Part shown: one piece after another, positions 11,751 through 23,023 of the stretch
How positions within the stretch are numbered: the first letter of the stretch is position 1
Layout: each line of letters opens with the position of its first letter
Assembly: GCA_028583605.1 (NCBI GenBank)
Contig: CM053326.1
Span: forward strand, 10,982,587-11,046,586
Direction of reading: 5' to 3'
Length of the DNA stretch: 64,000 bases
DNA from: Dastarcus helophoroides
Taxonomy: Eukaryota > Arthropoda > Insecta > Coleoptera > Bothrideridae
The notes under the pieces: generated by a model
The model's database searches: none
Seen by the model: only the letters and a program-made list of their open reading frames with translations
What the model was told of the DNA's origin: nothing
Translations under genes and position numbers: made by a program

Positions 11751-12085
11751 CTTCAAAATTTTGGATTTAATCTACTCATCAGTGGAGGCATTGGACTAGC
11801 ACTTTAAATTTCTCTGCGTTTGCAATTTTCTTTTCTTGTGGAAAGCCTCTAACCGAGTCGAATTCTGGCCTTGTCTCCAGAACTAAACTAAATTATAGAA
11901 TCTTATTTTTAAGGCCAAATTATTAAAATAAACTCTCAGACGTAATCAAAAAGAATTTCCTTTCAAAGTTGCAAAAATCCATAAGTGAAATCCATAAAGC
12001 CCATGGTAGGAATAGGCAGTATAAAATAAATCAGTGGAATTGGGCACTTTTTAATTCTCCATAAAAAGTACTCTAATAATGTATA
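11751..12085. other. No feature recognised
   Basis: Sequence between the AT-rich array and the mariner; nothing identifiable. Confidence 0.4.
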
Positions 12086-13395
12086 CGAGGTGTGTTCAAA
12101 AAGTAAGGTGACTTTTCGCGGGCAACGTACATTCGATTATCGACTTTTTGTTGTTGTTGTGTTGGTACACATGTCCCGAACATATGTTTACAGTTTCAAG
12201 TACGTAGCATACTTAATTTGTTTTTGATACATTAAAAGGTTAGACGTATTTTGTTGTGCTTGGCGATTTTCTATTATTATAAAAAATGGAGCAAAGAATT
12301 TGCATCAAATTTGGGTGAAAAATGGAATCAAGTGCTCTAAAACACTTGAAATGTTGACAGTGGCGATACGATAAGTCTGCTCTAAGTAGAAAAAATGTTT
12401 ACAAGTGGTACAAACTCTTCCAAGGTGGCCTAGAAAAAGCCGACGACGAACCTTGCTCTGGACACCCCAGCACATCAACAACAGAAGATATCGTCGAAGC
12501 TGTGAAGAAAATTGTTTTTGAAAATCGTCAAATTACCATCAGAGAAGTTGCTGAGGATGTTGGCATATCAGTCGGCTCATGTCATGCAATTATTTCGGAT
12601 GTTTTGGGCATGAGACGTGTGTCAGCGAAGTTTGTTCCGAAACTTCTGAATTTTGATCAGAAGAACCGTCGCACGAGCATCGCTCAGGAGCTCTTGAATG
12701 ACGTCAGTGATGATCCTGATTTGCTCAAAAGGGTCATAATTGGTGACGAATCATGGATAGATGCTTATGACGTCGAAACCAAAGCCCAATCGTCCCAATG
12801 GAAGCACCCAGGAGAGCCAAGACCGAAAAAAGCATACTAGGTCCGATCAAATGTCAAAGTTTTGCTCACTGTTTTTTTCGACTACCATGGCTTAGTGCAT
12901 CAGGGGCTTTTACCTCAAGGTCGTACGGTCAATAAGGAGTATTACCTTGAAGTTATGCGCCGTTTGCGAAAAGCAATTCAAAAAAAACGTCCGGAATTGT
13001 GGAAAAATAATTCATGGCGATAATGCACCTGCTCATTCATCGTTGCTTGTGAGAGGCTTTTTTGGCCAAAAACAATACGACAATTATGCCTCAGCCACTT
13101 TATTCACCGAATTTGGCCCCCTGTGACTTGTTCCTGTTCCTGTTCCCAAAACTTAAAAGACCTACGAATGGACGGAAATTTGCAGCGATTGATGAAATTA
13201 AAAACTGCATTGCTAGAGGAGCTTCAAGGGTATACCAAAAAGTGCTTATGAGAAGTGCTTTGAAGTTTGGAAAAAGCGTTGGCACGAGTGCATTGTAACT
13301 GAGGGGGATTACTTTGAAGGGGACCGTATAAATGTTGATAAATAAATAAATATTTTTTCATAAAAATATAGTCACCGTTACTTGATCATACCTCG
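12086..13395 (+). mobile_element. mariner element, 1310 bp
   Basis: Inverted termini CGAGGTGTGTTCAAAAAGTA (left) and, inverted, CGAGGTATGATCAAGTAACG (right) are flanked by TA at 12084-12085 and 13396-13397, the standard mariner target duplication. The 1.3-kb length is canonical. It carries a broken transposase gene. Confidence 0.93.
12286..13345 (+). pseudogene. mariner transposase, inactivated
   Basis: The gene starts at ATG 12286 (MEQRICIKFG) and hits a TGA within ten codons. The HTH region follows (VYKWYKLFQGG, then SGHPSTSTTEDIV). The open stretch 12502-12840 carries the second HTH (ITIREVAEDVGISVGSCHAI), the WVPHL-like box (AKFVPKLLNFDQK) and the first catalytic Asp (IGDESW). A TAG at 12838 breaks the frame before VRSNVKVLLTVFFDYHG. 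The second Asp is in HGDNAPAH (about 13015) and the third in SPNLAPCDLF (about 13110), in shifted frames. The C-terminus ends near TEGDYFEGD. All three catalytic Asp codons survive, but stops, frameshifts and a short in-frame duplication in the LFLFLF region make it non-functional. Confidence 0.92.
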
Positions 13396-13397
13396 TA

Positions 13398-14866
13398 TTC
13401 ATTCAAAAATAGCCACTATTGATAGTTTTTGATAAATTTAGTTAAATTGAATCAGGATTGAAATTATAAAATCCGAATTGCTAACACAGTTTTTGGGTCA
13501 TAGGGGCTCATGTGAGCTATGTAGGTCAGACGGCGATCTTAAAATACCGACTTGGGCGACATTAACTTTTCCTGCGAAGACAAACAAGGAAGTAGTCTTT
13601 GGTTACGAACATTTCTCGATTGAGTTCCTATTTTTAGTTGCTTGTGCCAATTCTCGGAGCTACTAATTTAGTCAGAAAATTGTTGTGTATTCCATTTTTA
13701 ACATAGCATGACCCAATCGCAAAAAAACAGACTTAGCTACAAAGGACAGAATAAGATGACGCCCATTTAAAAGGACAAACTACCTACTTTTTTTTAACAG
13801 CATTTCTTAACAATCCATGGTAACAATTGATGAGAGACTTATTGTTTTCCAAAAAAGTGAATGAACACATATCCTCTTGCTGGAAATGGTATTTAAATAA
13901 TTATAATAGTCTGTTACGTTGATAAGGAAAATGTGAATGTGGATAATGAAATAATAACAAGTTATCGATAAAGATTGCGCAATTAGTAAACAACTTACTA
14001 AGAACTAATTATTTCGAAATTAGTATGTTAAGCATAGACGCGACCTCCAACGTCAATCAGTCATAAACGAACGCTAGCCAGACTGCCTGACGCCTTTAAT
14101 TAAATATCTTTGGCACAAATAATCATCTCATTCGTGCAAAAACAAGCGGAGTGGATCGAGAAATACGGGGAATTCTAAAGAGGGCCAAATCTGGATCAGC
14201 TGGAGCGTAAATTTCATAAACTTCCACGTGTAGAGGAATCGATTTGTTACGCACCGCACCCAACAAATTAAAGTGGTCCGTTTCGGACGCAATGCAGGGG
14301 ACTCTCGCTCTGAATATGCGAGTATTTAGTTAGGTCATCGTTCAGAAAAATTATTATCTTGAAACCAGCAAAGCTGAATTACATAAGTTATCTGTTTTGG
14401 CAAACGCAGTTTAATCAGTGACCTCATAGCTAATAATAATACGCATCAAGGAGATTAAATGGTGTCTGGTTTAATTTAGTTTCCTGTTAACACTATTTAC
14501 TCTGTATTAGGGAAAGCTGAAAAAAGGGAATCAGCTAAAGAGCAAATAAATAGAAAACATTAGACCTCTAAATTCCTGGAAGAAATTGCGTAATACAAAA
14601 CCTATACATATTGACCTTGGTGTCTTATTATGTTTATCGAAAATTGCGTGCCAATTTTTTGCAAAGAGCATACCGTAAAATAAGTTCATTAATTGAGCTA
14701 TTTCATTCAATTCGAGTGCGCTAAATAGTTGTTTAATTTCATGTCTAATTTTCCACGTGTTGTGGGAGGGACATTATTAAATTGATTTACGCATTTTAAT
14801 AATTTTTTTAAAATAAAGAATGTTATCTACTGTAAGCTCATAAGTCCCCTAATGGATAATTCAGAC
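13398..14866. other. No feature recognised
   Basis: About 1.5 kb with only short, unattributed open frames (for example 13478-13666). No terminal repeats or protein motifs were recognised. Confidence 0.35.
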
Positions 14867-15722
14867 CAGTGGCGTGGCGTGCTTTTTATAAATGGGGAAG
14901 CTGTTCGGGAAAGAAACGTCACAAACCGATTTTATTTTTTGATATGTATTTCAAGATAAAAAAAATATTTTACTTAAAAATAAGCGGAATTCTCCTATTT
15001 TGTTTTGAAAATTCATCAGTTAGGTCATCGTAAAATTTTTGTTTACTAGAAATATCTTGAATTATTTCCTTTTCTATAGATATCATTGCTAAACTAGAAA
15101 GTCTTCCTTGCCCAATAGAATTTCTAATAAAATTCTTAATTCGTTTTAGGGCGGAAAAACTGCGTTCTGTAGAAGCATTTGTGGCAGGAATAGTAAGAGT
15201 TAACTCACATAACTTAAGAATTTCGGGAAACGCTTGAGTCAGTCCACATTTTACTATAGATTTCCACATGCCATTAACGTTAGTCTTATTTATATCCACT
15301 GATGTGTTGTATATCACCTCAAGTTCGGATCATAATGTTGGAAAATCGAAATAATCAGAATAATTTTGTTTCAGAGATTCAAATGCAGCCTCTGAGATTT
15401 TATCATTGTCACAAAAATTTAGCAGCTCTACGAATTTTAGATTGTTAAAGTTTGCAAATCTTGCGTTAATGCGCGTAGATATATTATCAATTATTTCCAA
15501 AAATAATCTTCTAACGACAGTACTACACCTTTCTCTCGCCTGATTTTGAATGTGCAAATGTGCATGTTATTTACTCCACAGGCCATCAAATTATTCTCTT
15601 TTTTTATACAAAAATTAATATCGCATGTTTTATTTTGTAAGACGCTAAATAATACGCTACAAAATGGAAATATTTCAGAGAATATCAGCAATTAAAGATT
15701 GAAATCACTTCATTTTTTAATA

Positions 15723-16193
15723 TACAGGGTGTTTCATAATTGCATGCTGAACCGGCAGGGGGATATTCCTTGGGCAATTTTAAGACAAAATTTTCATATT
15801 AACATAGGTCCGGAAACGCTTCATTTTCGATATACAGGGCGGTAAAAATTGAAGAAAAAATCGGTTTTTCTTCAATATTTCTGAGACTGGTTTAGATATT
15901 TTTTTGATATTTAGTACACGATATCTGGGTATAAAAGCAAGTATTTTGACAAAAAACATTTGTTCTGATTCCACCAGTGGCGTTCCCACAAACAGGTCGA
16001 TACACATTTTTGAAAAAAAAAAAATATGACGCCAATGCTATTTTTCAAAATAAGAATTATTTTCCTAGTCTTTGTTGTGTTTCTATCAAAAATGAGCTCT
16101 TGACTTTTTGTCCTACGACGGCCGGTTTCCGAATTAAAAAATAAAAATCATTTACTTGCTATGCCTCTATGGTAGATTAATTTATTAATGAAA
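15723..16193. repeat. Left 471-bp terminal inverted repeat
   Basis: Nearly identical to the inverse of 17392..17862. A 75-codon open frame inside each arm differs between them only at its last residue and is a by-product of the repeat, not a gene. An internal TATACAGGG copy near 15832 echoes the terminus. Confidence 0.92.
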
Positions 16194-16216
16194 TCTTAGC
16201 AATGAAATTAATTAAA

Positions 16217-17287
16217 TCATATCAGGTGTTGAAAATGTCCACCACCTGCAAGTATGCACGCCTCAACTCTTCTTCTCATAGATTCGCGTACTCGTTGAAA
16301 AATTCCTGGCGTATTTCTTATAGTGTTGCAGGAATCTGTTATGGGATTTCTCAGTTCTTCTTCAGTTTGGATTGGGGTGCTATAAACTAAGGTTTTAAGA
16401 TAGCCCCATAAAAAATAATCTAGACTGTTCAGGTCAGGGGATCTAGGCGGCCATAATTCTGTTCCTGCTCTGCCTATCCAGCGATTATTGTAATTTTGGT
16501 CCAAATATGCACGTGCCAAAACACTAAAATGCGCAGGGGCACCATCGTGCATAAACCACATTCGATTTCGGATTAAAACGGGGACATCTTCCAACAGCAC
16601 TGGTAAATCATTTTCAAGAAAGTGATGATAATTTTCTCCATTTAATCTTCTTGGTAGAAAAAAGGGTCCAATTAAATAGTCGTCAACAATTCCTGCCCAC
16701 ACATTTACCGAGAATTGTTCTTGGTGATTGACTTCGACCATGGCATGCGGGTTCTCTTCAGCCCAAAAGTGATTGTTGTGGAAGTTTCTAATTGCATTTC
16801 GGGAAAAACTGGCTTCATCAGTAAATAATACTTCTCTGTCAAATAGTGGATTTTCAACAATTTTTTGAATAAACCATTGGCAGAAATTTATACGAAATGG
16901 TAAATCCCGAGGCAGTAAGGCCTGAACCCGTTGAATATGGTAAGGGTTTAACAAAAAATGGTGAAATATCCTTCAGACTAAAATATGGGAGATATTTAAA
17001 TTACTAGCAATTTTCCTTGTGCTTATTTCGGGATTTTGCTCAACTGAATTAAGAACAGCTATTTCAGTTTCTTCTGTTCTTGCGGTTCTTTGTGCCCTTT
17101 TTAAGTGATGATCGGGTTTAAAACATCCCTTCTCGCGTAGTCTTCTATGAACGCTTGAAAAAGTTCTTGCATCTGGCACAATTCTTTGCGGAAAACGCTC
17201 TGCATACAGTCGCCTGGCTTCAAATGCATTTCCATCCGCAAGACCGTACATGTAATGAATATCGGCAAACTCAGCATTCTCAAACAT
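16217..17287 (-). pseudogene. DUF4817/DDE transposase with one nonsense codon
   Basis: A single minus-strand frame from ATG 17287 to the stop at 16217 (about 356 codons). The N-terminus has the DUF4817 helix-turn-helix signature (MFENAEFADIHYMYGLADGN, ARRLYAERFPQR, HRRLREKG), then a second HTH (ISTRKIASNLNIS). The DDE domain follows: first Asp in FTDEASF, second in MHDGAPAHF, third in SPDLNSLDYFLWGYLK. I count 41 residues between the second and third Asp if the SLDYF Asp is catalytic. The only lesion seen is a TGA at 16973-16975, after SHILV; the upstream and downstream parts are in the same frame. The position is usually Trp in this family, so the lesion could be a single TGG-to-TGA change. 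I judge the copy non-functional but young. Confidence 0.93.
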
Positions 17288-17391
17288 ATTTTCTTATACT
17301 TATCAATCACTCACATTCAGATAAGGTATTGAAGTGAAAAATTTGACACTTGGTTGTAAACACAAAACTAAATCTCAGTGGCCTACTAGAT

Positions 17392-17862
17392 TTTCATTAA
17401 TAAATTAATCTACCACAGCGGCATAGCAAGTAAATGATTTTTATTTTTTAATTCGGAAACCGTCCGTCATAGGACAAAAAGTCAAGAGCTCATTTTTGAT
17501 AGAAACACAACAAAGACTAGGAAAATAATTCTTATTTTGAAAAATAGCATTGGCGTCATATTTTTTTTTTTTCAAAAATGTGTATCGACCTGTTTGTGGG
17601 AACGCCACTGGTGGAATCAGAACAAATGTTTTTTGTCAAAATACTTGCTTTTATACCCAGATATCGTGTACTAAATATCAAAAAAATATCTAAACCAGTC
17701 TCAGAAATATTGAAGAAAAACCGATTTTTTCTTCAATTTTTACCGCCCTGTATATCGAAAATGAAGCGTTTCCGGACCTATGTTAATATGAAAATTTTGT
17801 GTTAAAATTGCCCAAGGAATATCCCCCTGCCGGTTCAGCATGCAATTATGAAACACCCTGTA
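17392..17862. repeat. Right 471-bp terminal inverted repeat
   Basis: Inverse of 15723..16193, with few differences visible (for example CTGTGG versus CTATGG near the inner end). Confidence 0.92.
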
Positions 17863-19019
17863 TATTAATATCCTCTTGAGCAAACTACAGTCTCCCGGTC
17901 CCATTATTCTTGGACCAACAAAATGTTTTCAAAAAATTTAGTAAGAGGCAGACGTTATTCAAATACAGTTTGCACCAGTCTTTCGTTATAATTCCATCGA
18001 CATAGAACTACTTATGGTAATTTCTTGTGGATCTTTGAATCCAACGCATTTGTTCGCTTTGAAGATTTTGAAAAAAATGAAGCAAGGCCACTTAAGGGTT
18101 AAAAAAAACTACATTCTTTTATGCTACTAAGAGTCCGCGGTAACACCAAATTCAAACGATGCGCCATGCAATGAACAAGTTTAAAGTCCCTAATTTTGAA
18201 CCACAATTAAGCTCCTCAATTATTATAGTTTGAACTATATTAGAAAGAGCCAGTGCTGTTCGGTCTGCGGTAACATTTACAAATCCCAAAAATCTTTCTT
18301 TAAATTCTCCCTTGCACAATCTTTGACAACTTACTTATATTTGCCACATCGGTAGTTTCATCCAGTATAATTGCAACAAGTGAAGCTTCATTTATTTCCC
18401 TTTTTATTTTTCTTGAAGTAATCTCAGTTACGCAGGCAATCAAATCGTTTTGGATGACATTAGAAGTGCCTTTAAATACTGCGGAGTTTTGTAAATGTTT
18501 AAGGTTTTATCGTATTTTGACAGAAAATTACATACATCTATATACTTACCCCTATTCGACGAATTTTCAGATTTACTGTGAGCTCGAAAACCGAGCTCAT
18601 GTTAACCTAGAAAGCAAACCACATCGATGAGCCTGTTAAGAATTTCGCGATTTTTATTCACTTCCTGGTTATGTTTTTCGTGACTAATTCTCAACTGATT
18701 ATCTAATACATGCTCAGTTCTAGTTTTGCCAAATGTTTTTTTGTTGAAGAATAGCTTCTAAATGAGCCTTACTAGATGAATGACTTAATTAATTTATGAA
18801 GATTGTTTAAATCAGAAAATCCATTTCTATTCCAAAAATTATTTGCCTTTGAAAATATGATGCACGACCAACAAAATAAAAGTGATTTTGTGTTACATCC
18901 CGTAAGCCATTCACATTTTTTATAGTCTTCGGTTTGAAAGTGCCTAGTACGAACCCTGTCGTAGAAGAATTGAACCACTCTCAGTAAACTTTAAGTAAAC
19001 ATTAAAAATCTTTAAAAAT

Positions 19020-19275
19020 TCATATTCCAGAAGGTAGAAATTTGGAAAGAATCCAGCGTTAAAACATTTCCAAAACAGGAGAATATTGGGAAAAAAATTT
19101 AAAATTTTTCAGAAAAAAATCACATTTAATGAAAGAAGTCGAAGTTTGCGAATAAAGTCCAAATTTAAAAATGCCAATTTTGAAAGAAAAAAAACTCGAA
19201 ATTTCGAATAAAAAGATGAGTTTAGAGGAAAGCATAAAATTTCTAGGAAGAAAAAATGGAAATTTCACTCTTTTG
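19020..19275. repeat. Short AT-rich AAATTTCGAA array
   Basis: Irregular words such as AAATTTTTCAGAAAAAA and CGAAATTTCGAATAAAAAG, directly following the 5' limit of the hAT relic. It is like the larger arrays elsewhere in the window. Confidence 0.6.
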
Positions 19276-20129
19276 TAGCAAAAGTTATGACTTCTTCTAA
19301 AATATATGCTAAATATCTAATATTTAAGAATTTGTTGTTTCTGCAATAAGTCGTCCAATTGTGCTTTTCTTCTGCATTTTATAATCCTCCTTGAAATTTA
19401 CTAATAAGATACATAATGCTGAACTTTTTGATTTGTTGACGTCAAGTTGGTTAAAATAATTCTTTAACTTTTAACTTGTAAATTGGTTATTCAGGGAAAT
19501 GTTAAAACTCATTTTTCTATTTATACTCTCAATGGTTCACCAATATCGTAAATAATTAAAATATGTATCTGAATACATGTTTTGTAACAAGCAGCAATTA
19601 TTGCAATCATTTGTACAATGACTGTATATTCTAACAATAAACTGTACGGAAGCACCTTTATGTTGTATTCTTTGATGAAGCACGCATTAACAGCAATGAA
19701 ATAACACATTTTTGTGGTTTGGTGCTTTTATTAATACTAATTCCGTGGATGACACAATATCCTTCAGAGAAGACTTGCGTTCAAGATCAATGTTTTAAAT
19801 TATTTAGAATTCTGTAGACTAATTAGCGATAGTATACTTTAGAAAATAGGCCGCCCAATCTGCTAGAACCGCCCTAAATACTTGTTTTACATGTGACGTT
19901 TTCTGGGTTATTGTAATGACGCCGTCAACAATTTTTTAAAGCAAAATTGCGAGTCGTGCAATAGCTCTTTTGAAAGTTTTGTAATTCTCTATTAAACCAT
20001 ATTTAAGTTTAGTTACAATGAAATTTTGGAAGGAAAACATTCTAGAATAACTAGTTACCAAATTTCAATGCCCGTCCGAGCACCTCGAGGGGCAAGACCA
20101 ACACAGCATCGTAATTGAATAAAGAATAC
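19276..20129. other. No feature recognised
   Basis: AT-rich intronic sequence with no identifiable repeat ends or coding relic. Confidence 0.4.
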
Positions 20130-20633
20130 AAAACAATTTTTATGAAAAGAAAAGAAATAACTTTTCATTAAATTATTTTTTCTCGAAAATGAAAGTGAAT
20201 TAAATCTTACTCTTTTACATTGCACTTAAGAGGAACTTGACCTATGTATAAAAGTTATAAGGATCTGGGATCCCTAAGTTTAATTTTTCTTTAATAAACT
20301 ACGTTTCTCTTTAATAAAATTTATACTATTTGATCAATAATTTTCAATAGGGTTCTTTTGTGATAAATTTCGAATCAATGGAAACAAAAATGGCAAAAAT
20401 CGGTTCAGAATTACTACCTTTAGTGTGATAACATATGTACACACAGATCGACAGTTGTTTTTCCATAAGGAATTTTGAAGTTAATCGCAATCTTAAAAAT
20501 GTAGCAGATAGTATCATCGTTTAGAGAAAACTATCATTTATCCAAAAAGCTATATTACAGATGATTTGGAGCATAATTAACCGATATATAATCATTTATA
20601 TGATAAAAAGTCTTGTTTTTTAGGCATTTCACA
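20130..20633 (+). repeat. Dispersed 0.5-kb repeat, copy 1
   Basis: Aligns by eye along its whole length to 27547..28072 in the same orientation. Shared landmarks, in order: a TGCACTT...GGAACYTG block, TAATAAACTAYGTTTYTCTT, AAAATCGGT, a TATCATCG block, and CCAAAAAGCTATATTACA. It has no coding capacity. Class is unknown, and it is possibly the interior of a larger element. Confidence 0.8.
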
Positions 20634-21855
20634 ATAATAGGGTAAACCAAATCAACAGTCGTGGTGTGCAGTAAAACGAATGATTGAAGAAATATCCATT
20701 TTCATGTGAAACTGTAGATTCATTTGAAGCAGAAAGGATTTATTTGTCTTGTCTACTTGTCTACTTCATCTAATTTAATTCCTGCTTGCATAATTTCTAT
20801 ATCGAAGAACTAACCTTTAAGTCTGGTGCTGCGGAAGAGGGAGATATGATCCAGGTCCAAGATATAAATTAAGTAAATTAATAGCTCTATTGAAAAAAAG
20901 GTCTAAAGTAATAAGTCATTTGAATTTAAATATTTTAAAATAACTTTCAATAATCCCAATGCGTTTCCTTTGAAGCAATTTCTAGAAACTATTAATCAAA
21001 TGTTGAATATAATTTGTAGCGTTGGCAAACACGAATCTACATTTAGCTTCAGTAAAATCCAGAATACTAATATCATAATACATTTAATTTAAACATGTAT
21101 CCACCGCATGAGAAAAGGTTTGCTTGCAAACTATTTATTATTACATGGTTAAATAATGATTTACGCAATATCGCGTCTAGTCGCCTCGTTTTAAATGTTA
21201 ATATATTACGAGACTTTTAGACGCCTCTCTCAAATATGAAAGCTGTAGCTACAAAGATTCTGTTTTAAAGTTGTGGTGATTTGAGTGTCCATGTTCTAAT
21301 TGTGCTGAAAGTAATTTATTTTGGCGATTTTGATGGTATGTAATATGTCAATAACATTGTGTTATGGGCATGTGAAAAACATTACTTTTTTATTTTTTTT
21401 ACGGTGCCTTTTTCTGAAGAGGTGCTCTCTTCTGTTATTAATATTTGTCAAATTAGTGTCCCCCCTTAAATAGTTACACAAACAGAAATAGAATGTGGTC
21501 TGAACAATTTTTTTCTTAACAAGCAATGTATTGTTCGTAATAAAAACAATTTAGCATTAAGCCTTAACATATCAAAACAAAATACGATATACAATCGTGC
21601 AATAGATTTTGTTGTATTACTTACCAAAGAATCAAAGTAATATTCCAGCAGAAAATATTTCTGAAGTATCTTTATTTATAATAATTTGTATATTTCTAAA
21701 TTGTTTTTTATGTCAACGTATTAGTTGTACCAATGGTTGTATTGCACATATATATTTCAATGCAGCAGTACTTACATATCTACGGTAAAAACATAATGTA
21801 GTTAGATCATTTACCTACATATTATTTGAATGAAATTAGTAATCCAGTGCGAAAG
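20634..21855. other. No feature recognised
   Basis: AT-rich sequence. CAGTCGTGGTGTGC near 20656 is the inverse of a 14-mer at the end of the sister repeat (about 28073). Confidence 0.4.
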
Positions 21856-21960
21856 ACAAGTGCAAGTGGTGCAGCTAATAACAAGGCGCAAATGATCCGA
21901 GAGCAACTGGTCCGAGCACAAGTGGTCCCAGCGCAAGTGGTCCGAGCGCAAATGCTTCGA
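21856..21960. repeat. 15-bp minisatellite, GC-rich
   Basis: About six tandem, partly degenerate copies of GTGGTCCGAGCGCAA (variants ACTGGTCCGAGCACAA, GTGGTCCCAGCGCAA) in an otherwise very AT-rich region. On the minus strand it reads as a short cysteine/threonine-rich repeat, but the open frame is only 63 codons and I do not call it a gene. Confidence 0.8.
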
Positions 21961-22849
21961 CACCTGAAACTGTTGTCTATAACATACATAAAAAAATAAT
22001 AAATGTCGTGCAAAAATAGAAATAAGGAAAATGTCGATGACTTGAAGTAGGTTTGGAGTATTTGGACGGAATGCCCGCTAAAAATAAATGCATAACTACG
22101 ACAAAACCGTGGGATTGCAAATTAAAACAGGAGTTTAAATTTGAATAACGTGTAAATTTTTTGTTAAAAATGTTCTTTTTATGTTTGCATCACACATAAA
22201 TAATCGAATGATTCACGAGTTAGAAATAATGCCAAAGCGCTGTCTGCTGATTTGTTTCCCCTCGAAAACTCATTTTAAAGTTTAATAATAATATTCATGA
22301 CTTGTTTTCAAACCGCAGCAATTAAAACCAAACCTTGGTAATAAACTTGGCATTGAGGATGACATCATAACTGATAACCATTAAAATTGTAAATAAAAAA
22401 CGTGGTCCACATATGCCGGATAGCTAATTGGTTCATGCTTTTTTTTAACTAATGGTTGTTGACAGTTGTTCCTTTTTTAAAAACATTTGGGTTCGATATT
22501 CTGTAATTACGCTTTAGGTTTTGTTTGTTCCGAATAGTTTATGTTATAATCCATAGAGCTATTTTCGCCTTAAAGTCGTAAAAACAGCGTTAAATAGGTC
22601 TTGGCTTCCTACATTGTTTGCGGAGATTAGGTCAATTTAATCACATTTATTCGATTGCGATTTCAGCTTGGTTGAAACTATCAAATAAAAAAAGAAGTTG
22701 TTGATGTTTTCGTTTCTCCACGTTAGCTTTTGTTTGAATGTACAAATAATCCAAGCTTTACATCAATGTTTGAGACAATCTCTTTTATCAATTTAAACAT
22801 TGAAAAAAAATTCAAATTATACACTTTTCAAATAATGAAAAGATCCAGT
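21961..22849. other. No feature recognised
   Basis: AT-rich intronic sequence. Confidence 0.4.
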
Positions 22850-23023
22850 ATTTAGAAACAGAAAAAGGGCAATTAACGAAGAACTACAAATAAACTCCAT
22901 AACATCAGGAAAATGGGAATCCTACATGGAAACATTATTCAGACAGAAAGGAAACAGGCAAAGTAGCAACGAAAATATAGATATAGCAGAAGAATCAAGT
23001 CAGAAAACCTAACACAAGAAGTA

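Larger units (their letters stand above)
15723..17862 (-). mobile_element. DUF4817-type Tc1/mariner element, 2140 bp, long TIRs
   Basis: Begins TACAGGGTGTTTCATAATTG and ends in its inverse, flanked by TA at 15721-15722 and 17863-17864. Terminal inverted repeats of about 471 bp (15723..16193 and 17392..17862) are nearly identical, which implies a recent insertion. It sits inside the hAT relic and encodes one near-complete transposase on the minus strand. Confidence 0.93.
14970..18978 (-). pseudogene. hAT transposase relic with TTF-type zinc finger
   Basis: In coding order on the minus strand: a TTF-type zinc-finger region (18978-18772) with HFQTEDYKKCEWL and SLLFCWSCIIF; a central hAT region (about 18.4-17.9 kb) in which SVILDETTDVANIS and a FLGFVNVTADRTA-like stretch can be read; then, beyond the 2.1-kb insertion, helical segments (15691-15330); and the C-terminal dimerisation domain (15317-14970) with NASTERSFSALKRIKNFIR. 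This order is that of ZMYM1-like hAT transposases. Many stops and frameshifts are present. The C-terminal domain remains open for 115 codons, which suggests moderate age. Confidence 0.85.
14867..19000 (-). mobile_element. hAT element relic (ZMYM1-like), interrupted
   Basis: The 3' end is marked by the hAT-type terminus CAGTGGCGTGGCGTGC at 14867. The matching 5' terminus was not found, so the element is probably truncated near 19.0 kb. Its gene is on the minus strand. It was later split by the DUF4817-type transposon at 15723..17862. Confidence 0.75.

Noticed and set aside
15780..16007. 75-codon frame duplicated at 17578-17805
   Set aside because: It lies wholly within the 471-bp terminal inverted repeats; duplication reflects the TIRs, not a gene.
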